A stretch of DNA of 64,000 nucleotides from Luteirhabdus pelagi. GTDB lineage: Bacteria; Bacteroidota; Bacteroidia; Flavobacteriales; Flavobacteriaceae. The position numbers and the translations under genes were made by a program. The notes beneath the pieces were generated by a model. That model was not told the origin of the DNA, did not search any database, and saw nothing but the letters and a program-made list of their open reading frames with translations. The stretch's first letter is position 1. Every line of letters begins with the position of its first letter. Shown piece after piece: positions 17,090-25,081 of the stretch. Location of the stretch: NCBI RefSeq assembly GCF_016827595.1, contig NZ_JAECMS010000004.1:283060-347059 (forward strand), in the 5' to 3' direction.

Positions 17090-18241
17090 CTATTCATACT
17101 CATTAATACCGTATAAGATTTCCTTCATTTTACTACCGTTTATCTCTACAGGTTTATAGGCGGTATTGAATTTTTCGATAGCGATTTGAATCCCCTGCTT
17201 TAGTTGCTGAAATTCAGCTGGAATCTGTTGGGAGCAAAGCGCTTCATTTTCATAGCTATTCAGCATAATGGCGAATTTCTCATAAAATTTTTCACCTTGA
17301 TCGATAAAGGCGTTGTATTTGGTAATGAACTGAAGCAATCGATCGATAGGAAAATGTAGATTTACTTGCATACGATGGGCTTTTCTTTGATTTTCTGGAT
17401 CCTCCTGCAGCGATTGCAAAGATTCGAGATACTCTTGAAGATAATTTCGGATTGTCCCCCAATCGTCAGTGTTCCTGCATTCAGCAAGTGATTTTTTGTA
17501 TTGAACGGGTTTTGTATAATCGAAGAACAATTGCTGTAATTCTTCCATAATAGCTTCGTTACTTTTCTGAAGAAATATGGTTTCGAAATAAATGGTGTTC
17601 AAATCCTGATGCATCATTAAGGTAAAGTCTAATATGCATTCTACTTGTTGAAGCTGTTGTTCTTTCTGAATTCTACTACTGCCTTCACTAGTGAACAAAG
17701 AAACAAATGAGTGTATGACCGAAGTATAAACATTGTTTCCGAGTAGTTCCGATAAGTTGAAACCTTCTTTCTTTCTTTTTTGTTGAAGCAAATTTTGTTT
17801 CACCGAAATGAATTCGGCATAATGATTTGGATTTGATAAGTTATTAAGATCTCTAAAAGTGCTTACGGAAGCGAAGTGATGGTCTAAGGCCAGGGTTTTC
17901 TCGTACAGAATATTGATAATCTGTAAGCCTTTGATATAACGAATTTTACTGAGTTCGGTAGCACGCGATTGTTCGTTTTCCCTAATCTTGCCTTCAAGTT
18001 TATCCTTTTGAAACAGTAACTCCACTTTCTGCTCTACAGTCGAAGCGTTATTCATCTTCACATTTACGCTATACATTGCTTGCCTCAATTTTCTATCGAT
18101 ACTGTCGTACACGGAATGAATATGCATGGTTTCAGCAGCCAATTCATGTAACACATCATCTACTGTAGGAGGTCTACACAAGACGGAAAGCGACGAGACT
18201 CCGAATAGCAATAAAATAATATGTTTTTGAAGGCTGCGCAT
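17090..18241 (-). CDS. Unknown exported helical protein
   Basis: I do not recognise this 383-residue protein. It has a signal peptide (about 1-22, ending SVLCRPP), and the rest is predicted helical, with few Gly or Pro, several long charged amphipathic runs and scattered Cys (200s, 250s, 340s). There is no enzyme motif. It is the last gene of a four-gene minus-strand operon (20062 to 17090); its start lies 1 base from the preceding stop, so it is likely translated in step with it. It may be a periplasmic scaffold; that is a guess from composition. Confidence 0.7.
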   Translation of the reverse strand: MRSLQKHIILLLFGVSSLSVLCRPPTVDDVLHELAAETMHIHSVYDSIDRKLRQAMYSVNVKMNNASTVEQKVELLFQKDKLEGKIRENEQSRATELSKIRYIKGLQIINILYEKTLALDHHFASVSTFRDLNNLSNPNHYAEFISVKQNLLQQKRKKEGFNLSELLGNNVYTSVIHSFVSLFTSEGSSRIQKEQQLQQVECILDFTLMMHQDLNTIYFETIFLQKSNEAIMEELQQLFFDYTKPVQYKKSLAECRNTDDWGTIRNYLQEYLESLQSLQEDPENQRKAHRMQVNLHFPIDRLLQFITKYNAFIDQGEKFYEKFAIMLNSYENEALCSQQIPAEFQQLKQGIQIAIEKFNTAYKPVEINGSKMKEILYGINEYE

Positions 18242-18242
18242 T

Positions 18243-18692
18243 TTACTGTAAGGTTAACCTAATAATGATATGCGATTCCGAAATTATCGCTGGCGATATT
18301 CCTTCAGCAATCCTTAAAGACGCGTCTGAAATATGAAGCAGTGATCGTAACTGTGGGGTCAGGTCGATTTGATTACTGATTTCAACAGCAGTGTCCGTTT
18401 GTTGACGTGCTTCCTCAATATTTTGTCCCAATAGTTGGATTACTTGGGAATTGGAGAGCTTTGATAGGTCAATCTTTAAACTGAGTTCTGTATTCTTTTC
18501 GTCATATAATAAGATTCCATTGCTCAATTGTTTTTCCGCACCTTCAAGGCTACATAAACCATTTTTACCATCGCAGTGTAACCCATCGAAATTTGCCACT
18601 ATCGTTGTTTCAAATGTTTGCGATACCTTTTGAGCATTTACAAAAAATGAAGTCATCAGTAATCCAATAGATAGTATAAGCCATGTCCTCAT
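18243..18692 (-). CDS. Unknown exported protein
   Basis: This 149-residue protein has a signal peptide (about 1-20, ending FFVNAQ). The mature part alternates polar and hydrophobic residues in beta-rich fashion (VANFDGLHCDGKNGLCSLEG; SHIIIRLTLQ), with two Cys (about 38 and 45) that could form a disulfide. No family comes to mind. It is 2 bases from the TraB-like gene before it and 1 base from the helical protein after it, so all three are almost certainly cotranscribed. Confidence 0.7.
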   Translation of the reverse strand: MRTWLILSIGLLMTSFFVNAQKVSQTFETTIVANFDGLHCDGKNGLCSLEGAEKQLSNGILLYDEKNTELSLKIDLSKLSNSQVIQLLGQNIEEARQQTDTAVEISNQIDLTPQLRSLLHISDASLRIAEGISPAIISESHIIIRLTLQ

Positions 18693-18694
18693 AA

Positions 18695-19432
18695 TTACGG
18701 TTTTATTCTGGAAAAGCCCCTTACAATAAGTCCTTCCCCTATTCCTTCCATGTGATTTGCACCATAAAGAATACCTATCTTATCATAGCTCGCCAAATCA
18801 ACATCCAATGTCTTTAAGATGATCTCATTCCGAGAATTTAATATCAGATCATTTCGTTTCTCAGAATCAATTTCTTCATCACAAGCTGTATTTTCATAAA
18901 CATCAGTCTCAAAATCACATTCTTCTAGAATAATAGTCCCATTTTTTTGCTCATAGTACTGTATCATTTCCGCTAGCGTGGCATCTACATTCTTACCGTT
19001 AGCTACTGTCACCCCCAGTTCTTCGTCCAAGGGTTGATTGACTAGTTCTTTTCGAAGTTTACTCTTTAGCTTGCCTCCATTAATGGTATCAAGAATGGTT
19101 TTCAAGTTTCTTCCGCGCGTAATCGTACCTATAATTTTTCTGAGTTTTCGAATGTTCGTATCGCTAAACCCTTCTCCCTTCACTTCTTCGGTATAGAAAA
19201 AGTATCCTAAAGCTGTCATAGAATCAACCTTTCTCCTGATATCTTCATAAAACAGCGGCGTTCCTACATGATGCATGGGAAAAAGAACAACTTCTTTATC
19301 ACCTTTAAGATATTTTTGAGAGGTTATTATATCGTCATAAACACCCATTCTCGACAATGCAATATTGTAGAATGTGCTGCATGAAAAATTCAGCATTACG
19401 ATCGACAGTGTAAAAAGAACCTTTTTAATCAT
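18695..19432 (-). CDS. TraB/TIKI-like lipoprotein
   Basis: The ATG at 19432 gives a lipoprotein signal (MIKKVLFTLSIVMLNFSCST) and 245 residues; an earlier ATG would add 20 residues that hide the signal. Three segments match the TraB/PrgY/GumN-TIKI pattern: LFPMHHVGTPLFY near the N-terminus, a central NSRNEIILKTLD, and ILYGANHMEGIGEG near the C-terminus, placing His, Arg-Asn and His in the expected order. TIKI members are metal-dependent proteases and others are of unknown function. Gene order suggests it acts with the adjacent exported proteins. Assignment is by eye and moderate. Confidence 0.6.
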   Translation of the reverse strand: MIKKVLFTLSIVMLNFSCSTFYNIALSRMGVYDDIITSQKYLKGDKEVVLFPMHHVGTPLFYEDIRRKVDSMTALGYFFYTEEVKGEGFSDTNIRKLRKIIGTITRGRNLKTILDTINGGKLKSKLRKELVNQPLDEELGVTVANGKNVDATLAEMIQYYEQKNGTIILEECDFETDVYENTACDEEIDSEKRNDLILNSRNEIILKTLDVDLASYDKIGILYGANHMEGIGEGLIVRGFSRIKP

Positions 19433-19498
19433 GGTATTTAGGTTAAAGGGTATCACATAGGCATCCTTCTCGATACCTATGTGATTGTTCATACTTTA

Positions 19499-20062
19499 TT
19501 AAGGAAATATTATCTCAATAATCATAAAAATGATGGTTTCACCCCATCCTTCTCCTAGAACATTATCCAAATGACACCATAATTGGTACCATTTACACGG
19601 CTTTTTACTACTCGGCAGCATTGGATTGGTTTCCAAAGCCGTGGAGTTCCCTCCAAATAGTGCAATTTCCGCATAGGTTTCTGTTTTTCCCGACTTAACT
19701 TTATCTGACATAAAGATCGCTGCCTTCCCCATGGTTTCGAAATCACCCTTTTTGATCATTTCAGTATAGCTATACCCGGCTTTAATATAATTGTATGCTT
19801 TCAGCAGCAACGCTTCACCTTCTGCAGGAAGCGTAGGTAATAACGATTTATCGGCCTGTGGATTTCCTATCAACACCTTCAATTTGAAATCTTGATAAGA
19901 ATCTCCCTTCGAATAAAATGGTTTCACCGATTCCACAAAGTCAGCGAAGCTTTTAATAAGCTCCGTTTTCACTTCACCTTTTGTATAAGTGCCTTGCTTT
20001 TGCGCCTTTGCCTGTGTTCCTAACATCAGCAAAGGCAATAAAATCATAATAATAGTTTTCAT
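19499..20062 (-). CDS. Unknown exported protein, first gene of four-gene operon
   Basis: A 187-residue protein with a signal peptide (MKTIIMILLPLLMLGTQAKAQ). The middle is helical; the C-terminus holds KPCKWYQLWCHLDNVLGEGW followed by a very hydrophobic tail (TIIFMIIEIIFP) that could be a membrane segment. The two Cys in CKWYQLWC are spaced C-x6-C. I see no known family. It follows the 30-bp repeat by 22 bases and leads the run that continues with the TraB-like gene and two other exported proteins. Confidence 0.7.
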   Translation of the reverse strand: MKTIIMILLPLLMLGTQAKAQKQGTYTKGEVKTELIKSFADFVESVKPFYSKGDSYQDFKLKVLIGNPQADKSLLPTLPAEGEALLLKAYNYIKAGYSYTEMIKKGDFETMGKAAIFMSDKVKSGKTETYAEIALFGGNSTALETNPMLPSSKKPCKWYQLWCHLDNVLGEGWGETIIFMIIEIIFP

Positions 20063-20084
20063 AATTCAATACTTGAGTGTAATA

Positions 20085-20114
20085 CCTACTCGTTCGCTTT
20101 TCGGTTTCCGCGGC
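20085..20114. repeat. Shared upstream element, copy 1
   Basis: CCTACTCGTTCGCTTTTCGG and the following ten bases match the copy at 21114-21143 in 28 of 30 positions. It ends 22 bases upstream of the start codon at 20062. On the minus strand the core reads CCGAAAAGCG then GAGTAGG. Equal spacing to two start codons suggests a regulatory role. Confidence 0.65.
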
Positions 20115-20233
20115 TTGTTTTATGTGCATAAGCAATACACTGATCAAAACACTTCCACCTCGAGACAACTACTATTAATTTTTGTATCTTTATTCTCGAG
20201 ATATGATATGTTTATCTCAATCCTAGAACTTTT

Positions 20234-20267
20234 GGAAGCTCCTGCCCTTCAGGAGCTTCCTTTTTTT
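20234..20267 (+). terminator. Orphan plus-strand rho-independent terminator
   Basis: A perfect 10-bp stem GGAAGCTCCT / AGGAGCTTCC with loop GCCCTTC is followed by seven T on the plus strand. No plus-strand gene precedes it, and both neighbours are minus-strand, so it must end an unannotated transcript, for example a small RNA, or an antisense run-off. Confidence 0.75.
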
Positions 20268-20351
20268 ATTCTCACACATTTCTACTTGCATCACGATAAA
20301 AAATAGCTTGACAGTTTGCTTCACCATAAAAGGGAAGTTTTATTCCACTAC

Positions 20352-20612
20352 TTATCCGTGAATTTGCTTAGGCCTTTTTGATATCAATAGAAATAGAACA
20401 AAAGCAAGAAAGAGAATGACTATAATTCCAAAAGGAGCAAAAAGGGATAATCCTATTTCAGTTCCATCTAAAAAGAATTGACCATGTTTAAACCCTAGTG
20501 ATGTATAGCCTCCACTCGCTATCCGATAGAGGAGTGCAATAGCGTTTACGGATAGTAGTAGCAACATGCCAAGAACGATAGAAACGATAATTTGTAGAAT
20601 AGTGGTTTTCAT
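20352..20612 (-). CDS. Small two-helix membrane protein
   Basis: An 86-residue protein with membrane helices at about 7-30 and 55-80, separated by a Gly-rich loop (ASGGYTSLGFKHGQFFLDGT), and a basic C-terminus (KRPKQIHG). No family recognised. It follows the exported protein at 20622-21092 by 9 bases and probably shares its transcript. Confidence 0.6.
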   Translation of the reverse strand: MKTTILQIIVSIVLGMLLLLSVNAIALLYRIASGGYTSLGFKHGQFFLDGTEIGLSLFAPFGIIVILFLAFVLFLLISKRPKQIHG

Positions 20613-20621
20613 GATTATTAT

Positions 20622-21092
20622 TTAGTTTGAAAGTTCAATTGATAAGCAATCGCAATCGTATTTAATATGCCATACCCCATTAGATTCGTATTCAATTTCA
20701 ATACAGCAAACCGCTACCAAAACTTGTAGCAACCCAAATCGCTGATTGGAATTATTACTTATATAATCGGCATCGATTCTATGGGTTAATTTATCTTTAG
20801 AATTATATAATTTTAAAGAATTACCGTATTGAAAATAGGCTCCATTTGCCGAGAACTCCACTCCATTTGTCGTTTTTCGGATATCGATCCAGTCTTCCTT
20901 AGGACCGCCAATAAATCGCACTTTTTGATTCGGTTTCAGTTTTGTAAAATCGAATGCAACATTTCCTTGATTTGGCAATGTATAGGTCTGTTGGGGTAAT
21001 GGAGCAAAGGTTACTTCAGTTGATAGGCTCTTTTGACTCCAAACCAAATTGATGGTCAGCGCAAATATTATACTTACTACAATGTTTTTCAT
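20622..21092 (-). CDS. Unknown exported protein with Cys-rich end
   Basis: This 156-residue protein has a signal peptide (MKNIVVSIIFALTINLVWSQ). The mature part is beta-rich with many aromatic and Asn residues. The end has VAVCCIEIEYE and KYDCDCLSIE, four Cys as CC and CDC. I do not recognise a family. The 30-bp repeat found before the other exported operon lies 21 bases upstream, so the two loci may be controlled together. Confidence 0.68.
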   Translation of the reverse strand: MKNIVVSIIFALTINLVWSQKSLSTEVTFAPLPQQTYTLPNQGNVAFDFTKLKPNQKVRFIGGPKEDWIDIRKTTNGVEFSANGAYFQYGNSLKLYNSKDKLTHRIDADYISNNSNQRFGLLQVLVAVCCIEIEYESNGVWHIKYDCDCLSIELSN

Positions 21093-21113
21093 GATGATAT
21101 GTTTTTGAAATTA

Positions 21114-21143
21114 CCTACTCGTACGCTTTTCGGTTTCCGCGAC
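21114..21143. repeat. Shared upstream element, copy 2
   Basis: CCTACTCGTACGCTTTTCGG plus ten bases, 28 of 30 identical to copy 1. It ends 21 bases before the start codon at 21092. A second 13-base identity, CTCAATCCTAGAA, occurs on the far side of both copies (20216-20228 and 21220-21232). Confidence 0.65.
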
Positions 21144-21543
21144 TTTATTACAGTGAAGTTGCATTTCACTTTGAAAACACACCCTTTGTTGCCATAAATC
21201 GGTAACATGAAGGAATGCCCTCAATCCTAGAAAATGAAAAATGCTTTTAAGAATAGTACTCTTCTAATTTGCCTACTCATCCGCTTTTCGGCCAACGCGT
21301 ATAGATCCCTTCTCATTAAATTGGCACAGCTATGATGCCTCAATGACGCATTCTTATATAGTGTGCCTATGGCTTCAGTAACAAAGAAAATTATGATAGA
21401 TTGGGAAGATTGTATTGCCCAGCACTATTCAAATATGAGACATTATTTGGATAAATGAAAATATAATAGTCTGCTATTCAAGAATTTGTAGCGATAATTC
21501 TTGAATTGCCTATATGTTTTTTTGAAGCAAAAAATAATCGAAA
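21144..21543. other. Gene-poor stretch with repeat copy 3 and a perfect hairpin
   Basis: No convincing gene. It holds a third, weaker copy of the 30-bp element at 21272-21301 (22 of 30 identical to copy 1), which on the minus strand runs into a 17-codon frame beginning MSRQIRR. A plus-strand frame of 29 codons (21369-21458) ends NMRHYLDK and might be a gene remnant. A perfect 11-bp inverted repeat, ATTCAAGAATT / AATTCTTGAAT, lies at 21476-21506 with a 9-base loop. The area looks like decayed sequence. Confidence 0.45.
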
Positions 21544-22650
21544 CTAGCCAGATTTAACGTCTAGGGCATCGCGAAGTGCATTTCCGATAAGCATGAATGC
21601 TGTTACCAAGCTCATGATTGCGAAACCAGGTACTAAAGCCAAATAGGGCTTGCCTAAAATGATGTAACTATAGTGATCCTTAATGATTCCTCCCCAACTT
21701 GGCATTGGGGGTTGGGCCCCAATACCCAAAAAGCTCAAGCCACTTTCAATCAATATGGCTGCAGCAAAGTTAGCGGCAGAAATGATGATAACGGGCGCCA
21801 TGGCATTTGGAAGAATATGCTTTATTATAATCCTTAAATCGGTGTAGCCCAACGCTCGAGCCGCGGTTACAAATTGCATTTGTTTTACTCCCATAACTTG
21901 TCCACGGATAACACGAGCCACTTCGACCCACATCGTAAGGCCTACTGCAATAAAAACTTGCCAAAATCCTTTCCCCAACGCCAATGTAATGGCTATTACT
22001 AATAACAAAGTAGGAATGGACCACGTTACATTGATTAACCACATAATAGCAGCGTCTACCTTTCCTCCAAAGTAACCTGCAATTGCTCCCAAACTAATCC
22101 CAATAAGCAGTGATATCAATACGGCCACAAAACCTATAGAAAGAGATATGCGAATACCCACCAACATTCGACTCAATAAATCCCTTCCATACTTATCAGT
22201 TCCCAATACAAACGTTTTCTGTTGAACATAACGTTTCGGAACTTCAGAAACCGAGGCCGCTTCTGGAAATTGCGAAAGCGAATATTCCTTCTCCAACCCT
22301 TTTTCACCTGCTTCAGTGTATAAGGTCGCAACAATTGTTGTGTCTCGAACTTCCACAGATGAAACTGGAACCTCGGTATTGGCATTTCGTTCTCCAAACA
22401 AAAAGGATTTCAACCAAGACTCCTGCTCTACAGCTACTGGTATAGTTAACATATCTACGCTAAACCCAGGTGATTTTGAATGAATGCTCAGATGCATTTG
22501 ATTTGCATTTTCGGAATCGTCTGGGGCGATGGCATATGCAAATATTGCTAACAGCAAACATCCCGCTAGAAAGAACAGACTGGCCATTCCCCAGAAGTTT
22601 TTTCTGAATTTCCGAAAGGCTAGGGCCGATAAGGAAGTGGATTTACTCAC
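21544..22650 (-). CDS. Oligopeptide ABC transporter permease (OppC/DppC type)
   Basis: A 368-residue inner-membrane permease of the BPD_transp_1 type. An N-terminal helix (about 20-40) is followed by a periplasmic insertion of roughly 100 residues, then five helices from about 160 on. The EAA coupling loop AARALGYTDLRIIIKHILPN and the C-terminal LGNALRDALDVKSG are typical for OppC. Substrate is probably short peptides. The ATPases, OppB and binding protein are not in the window, so this gene is separated from its partners or is a lone copy, as is common in Flavobacteriaceae. Confidence 0.88.
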   Translation of the reverse strand: MSKSTSLSALAFRKFRKNFWGMASLFFLAGCLLLAIFAYAIAPDDSENANQMHLSIHSKSPGFSVDMLTIPVAVEQESWLKSFLFGERNANTEVPVSSVEVRDTTIVATLYTEAGEKGLEKEYSLSQFPEAASVSEVPKRYVQQKTFVLGTDKYGRDLLSRMLVGIRISLSIGFVAVLISLLIGISLGAIAGYFGGKVDAAIMWLINVTWSIPTLLLVIAITLALGKGFWQVFIAVGLTMWVEVARVIRGQVMGVKQMQFVTAARALGYTDLRIIIKHILPNAMAPVIIISAANFAAAILIESGLSFLGIGAQPPMPSWGGIIKDHYSYIILGKPYLALVPGFAIMSLVTAFMLIGNALRDALDVKSG

Positions 22651-22686
22651 TTCACAAAGGTATCAAAATTGATATTGGAATACAGC

Positions 22687-22716
22687 ACAAAAAAACCCGC
22701 ATCCGAGGATGCAGGT
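22687..22716 (-). terminator. Rho-independent terminator after the S41 protease
   Basis: On the minus strand a stem built from CCTGCATCC and GGATGCGGG with a short loop is followed by seven T. It lies 22 bases after the protease stop codon and before the OppC-type gene. Confidence 0.8.
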
Positions 22717-22737
22717 CACGTTATTCAAACGTATTTA

Positions 22738-24870
22738 CTAATTCTTCATATCGGCAACTTTGCCAGCCTTGATATTATTGATTCGTAGATCTCGCAGTAC
22801 ATTTATGGCTTCTTCAACATAAATATCCTTCGCGAGATTTTTATGCCAACGCTTACGTTTCTCACGCAGCGTGGTATCCTGCTTCATAAGCTGGATTTCA
22901 GAAGGCAATGAACGAAAGCTTAACTGATTGTCATATTCTTCTAACTTATCAAACTTTTTCGTTTCCTCCTTTCGTTTTTCAATATCGGCAACATACGCAT
23001 CAAAATTGAGTGGTACTTCCATTTCATCGCGTCGCATCTTAATATACCGTGCGTTCTCATCGATTAACTGTAGTTGTTCACTCTTCGCTAGGCGTTCCTT
23101 ACTTTTTTCAATAGAAGCATCAAAGTCTACATATCCATCCCATACATCATAGTCGGCGGCTTCTATTTTATCATAAGGAAGCGGATTCTCATAGTCGCGT
23201 TCTCCCACATCTATATAACTATATTGATCTGGCATGATCACATCGCTTTTCACACCTTCCAATTGGGTGGAACCACCGTTTACACGATAAAACTTCTGAG
23301 TGGTAATCTTTAAGGCTCCTAAATCGCCAAAGTTATTGCTTCGCATCCATTCGTTTAAGTCCAATACATTTTGAACCGTTCCTTTCCCGTAAGTTTGTTT
23401 GCTACCAATTACGATTCCACGCTTATAATCTTGCATGGCTGCAGCCAAAATCTCGGAAGCCGAAGCGGAAAGTTCATTTACCAAGATAACCAATGGGCCA
23501 TCCCAAACAATCTCACTGTCCTTATCCTTCAATACTTCTTTACGTGAGCCACTGGATGCCACCTGAACGACAGGACCTTCTTCAATAAACAACCCTGCAA
23601 TATCGACAGCTGTTCGTAACGACCCGCCACCATTTCCACGAAGATCGAGCACCAAACCTTCCATTCCTTCTTCTTTTAAACGAAGGATTTCTTGTTTGAC
23701 ATCGCTTGCCGCGTTTCGCTCTTTATAATCTTCCATATTGAAATAAAACTGTGGAAGATTTATCAATCCAAATGACTTTCCCTCTTCTTCAATAAGCGTA
23801 GATTTTGCATATGTTTCTTCTAGTTCGACTACGTCACGGGTAATTGTTTCCTCTTCAATAGAGCCGTCTACGCGCTTTACGGTAAGCGTTACCTTTGTTC
23901 CTTTTGGTCCTTTAATTAGTTTTACGGCATCGTCTACCCGCATTCCTACAATGCTTACGGGCTCGTCTTCTTCTTCTTGCTTCACCTTCAGAATAAGATC
24001 TCCAACTTCAAGATGTTCTCCTCGCCATACAGGTCCTCCGCTAATAACTTCAACAACCTTTATATAATCGTTTTTCTTCTGAAGTCTCGCTCCAATTCCT
24101 TCCAATCGGCCGCTCATGCGCAAGTCGAAGCGATCGCGATCTGGTGGTGCAAAATAGTTTGTATGCGGATCGAATTCTTCAACAATTGTTGTAAGGAAAA
24201 TAGAAAAATAATCCTTTCGCTCTAAATCATCGGTAAACTCAAAATATTCCTCCAGTGAAGTGTGCGTTGTTTCGCGTGCTTTAGCTTCGAGTTCAGCATC
24301 ATTCTTCGGCTCATAGCCTTCCTCGGTTTCCCGCTTTGTTTTTTCCTCCTCTACAGCATCATAATAACTTGAGATGGTAGAAAACTTCAATTGCTTTCTC
24401 CAACGCTCCATCAGTTCCTCACGGTCTTTTACGTATGGAATATTATCATAATCGACATTAATAGATTCATCTGCGGAGTAATCGAACGGCGTTTCCAATA
24501 CTTTCGGATACATCAATTTCACATCTTCCATTCTTTTCTGAAAGCGTTCGTAGACTAAATTGAAAAAACTTAAATCCTTCTCCTTTATTTGGTCGTCGAT
24601 CAATAGCTCATACTGTTGAAATTCCTCGATATCGGAAGCAAGGAAATAACGCTTCAATGGATCCAACCCTGTAATGAAGTTATCGTATACATGTTTGGAA
24701 AATTCATCATTAATATCTGCTGGGGAGTAATGACCTTTTTCCAACACATAGGTTATCAGGTCTATCAGTACTTTATCTTTATTGGGGTCGTTAAATTCTT
24801 TGGTAGTAAAGCTGCAAGAGGCAACGCCTATAAAAACAGCCAATAATAGCAATTTCAAATTCTTTCTCAT
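22738..24870 (-). CDS. Tail-specific (C-terminal processing) protease, S41 family
   Basis: The ATG at 24870 gives a lipoprotein signal (MRKNLKLLLLAVFIGVASCS) and 710 residues; one ATG lies three codons earlier. The order is an N-terminal helical region, a PDZ domain (about 235-330, IGARLQKKNDYIKVVEVISGG), the S41 catalytic core with LRGNGGGSL and the Ser in SASASE paired with Lys in GSKQTYGKGTVQ, and a DUF3340-like helical tail. Prc/Tsp proteases degrade periplasmic proteins by their C-termini and act on wall hydrolases. It is anchored in the envelope and transcribed alone. Confidence 0.93.
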   Translation of the reverse strand: MRKNLKLLLLAVFIGVASCSFTTKEFNDPNKDKVLIDLITYVLEKGHYSPADINDEFSKHVYDNFITGLDPLKRYFLASDIEEFQQYELLIDDQIKEKDLSFFNLVYERFQKRMEDVKLMYPKVLETPFDYSADESINVDYDNIPYVKDREELMERWRKQLKFSTISSYYDAVEEEKTKRETEEGYEPKNDAELEAKARETTHTSLEEYFEFTDDLERKDYFSIFLTTIVEEFDPHTNYFAPPDRDRFDLRMSGRLEGIGARLQKKNDYIKVVEVISGGPVWRGEHLEVGDLILKVKQEEEDEPVSIVGMRVDDAVKLIKGPKGTKVTLTVKRVDGSIEEETITRDVVELEETYAKSTLIEEEGKSFGLINLPQFYFNMEDYKERNAASDVKQEILRLKEEGMEGLVLDLRGNGGGSLRTAVDIAGLFIEEGPVVQVASSGSRKEVLKDKDSEIVWDGPLVILVNELSASASEILAAAMQDYKRGIVIGSKQTYGKGTVQNVLDLNEWMRSNNFGDLGALKITTQKFYRVNGGSTQLEGVKSDVIMPDQYSYIDVGERDYENPLPYDKIEAADYDVWDGYVDFDASIEKSKERLAKSEQLQLIDENARYIKMRRDEMEVPLNFDAYVADIEKRKEETKKFDKLEEYDNQLSFRSLPSEIQLMKQDTTLREKRKRWHKNLAKDIYVEEAINVLRDLRINNIKAGKVADMKN

Positions 24871-25081
24871 AATGCGCATTGTATCATCTATTTATTCTGG
24901 TCTAAATTACATAAAAAATCATGCCATTACCGTGCATAGGCGCTAACATTTTGTTAATTGGCATGATAGGATTATGGTTTCGCTTCATTTTTTTATTTAC
25001 AACGTATTTCTTTAACGATCGTGTATCGAATAAATTTCACTTTTAGTCGCGATACTCGTATTTTCACCAAAACTTTCGTCC

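Noticed and set aside
20622..21301. CRISPR-like array formed by the 30-bp repeats
   Set aside because: Only three copies, with uneven spacing (about 1000 and 130 bases), the third weak; no spacer regularity and no cas genes.
21369..21458. 29-codon plus-strand frame ending NMRHYLDK as a gene
   Set aside because: No promoter box, no recognisable family, and opposite in strand to its neighbours; kept only as a possible remnant.
21544..22650. Complete oligopeptide transporter locus
   Set aside because: Only the OppC-type permease is present; no ATPase, OppB or binding protein is encoded beside it.
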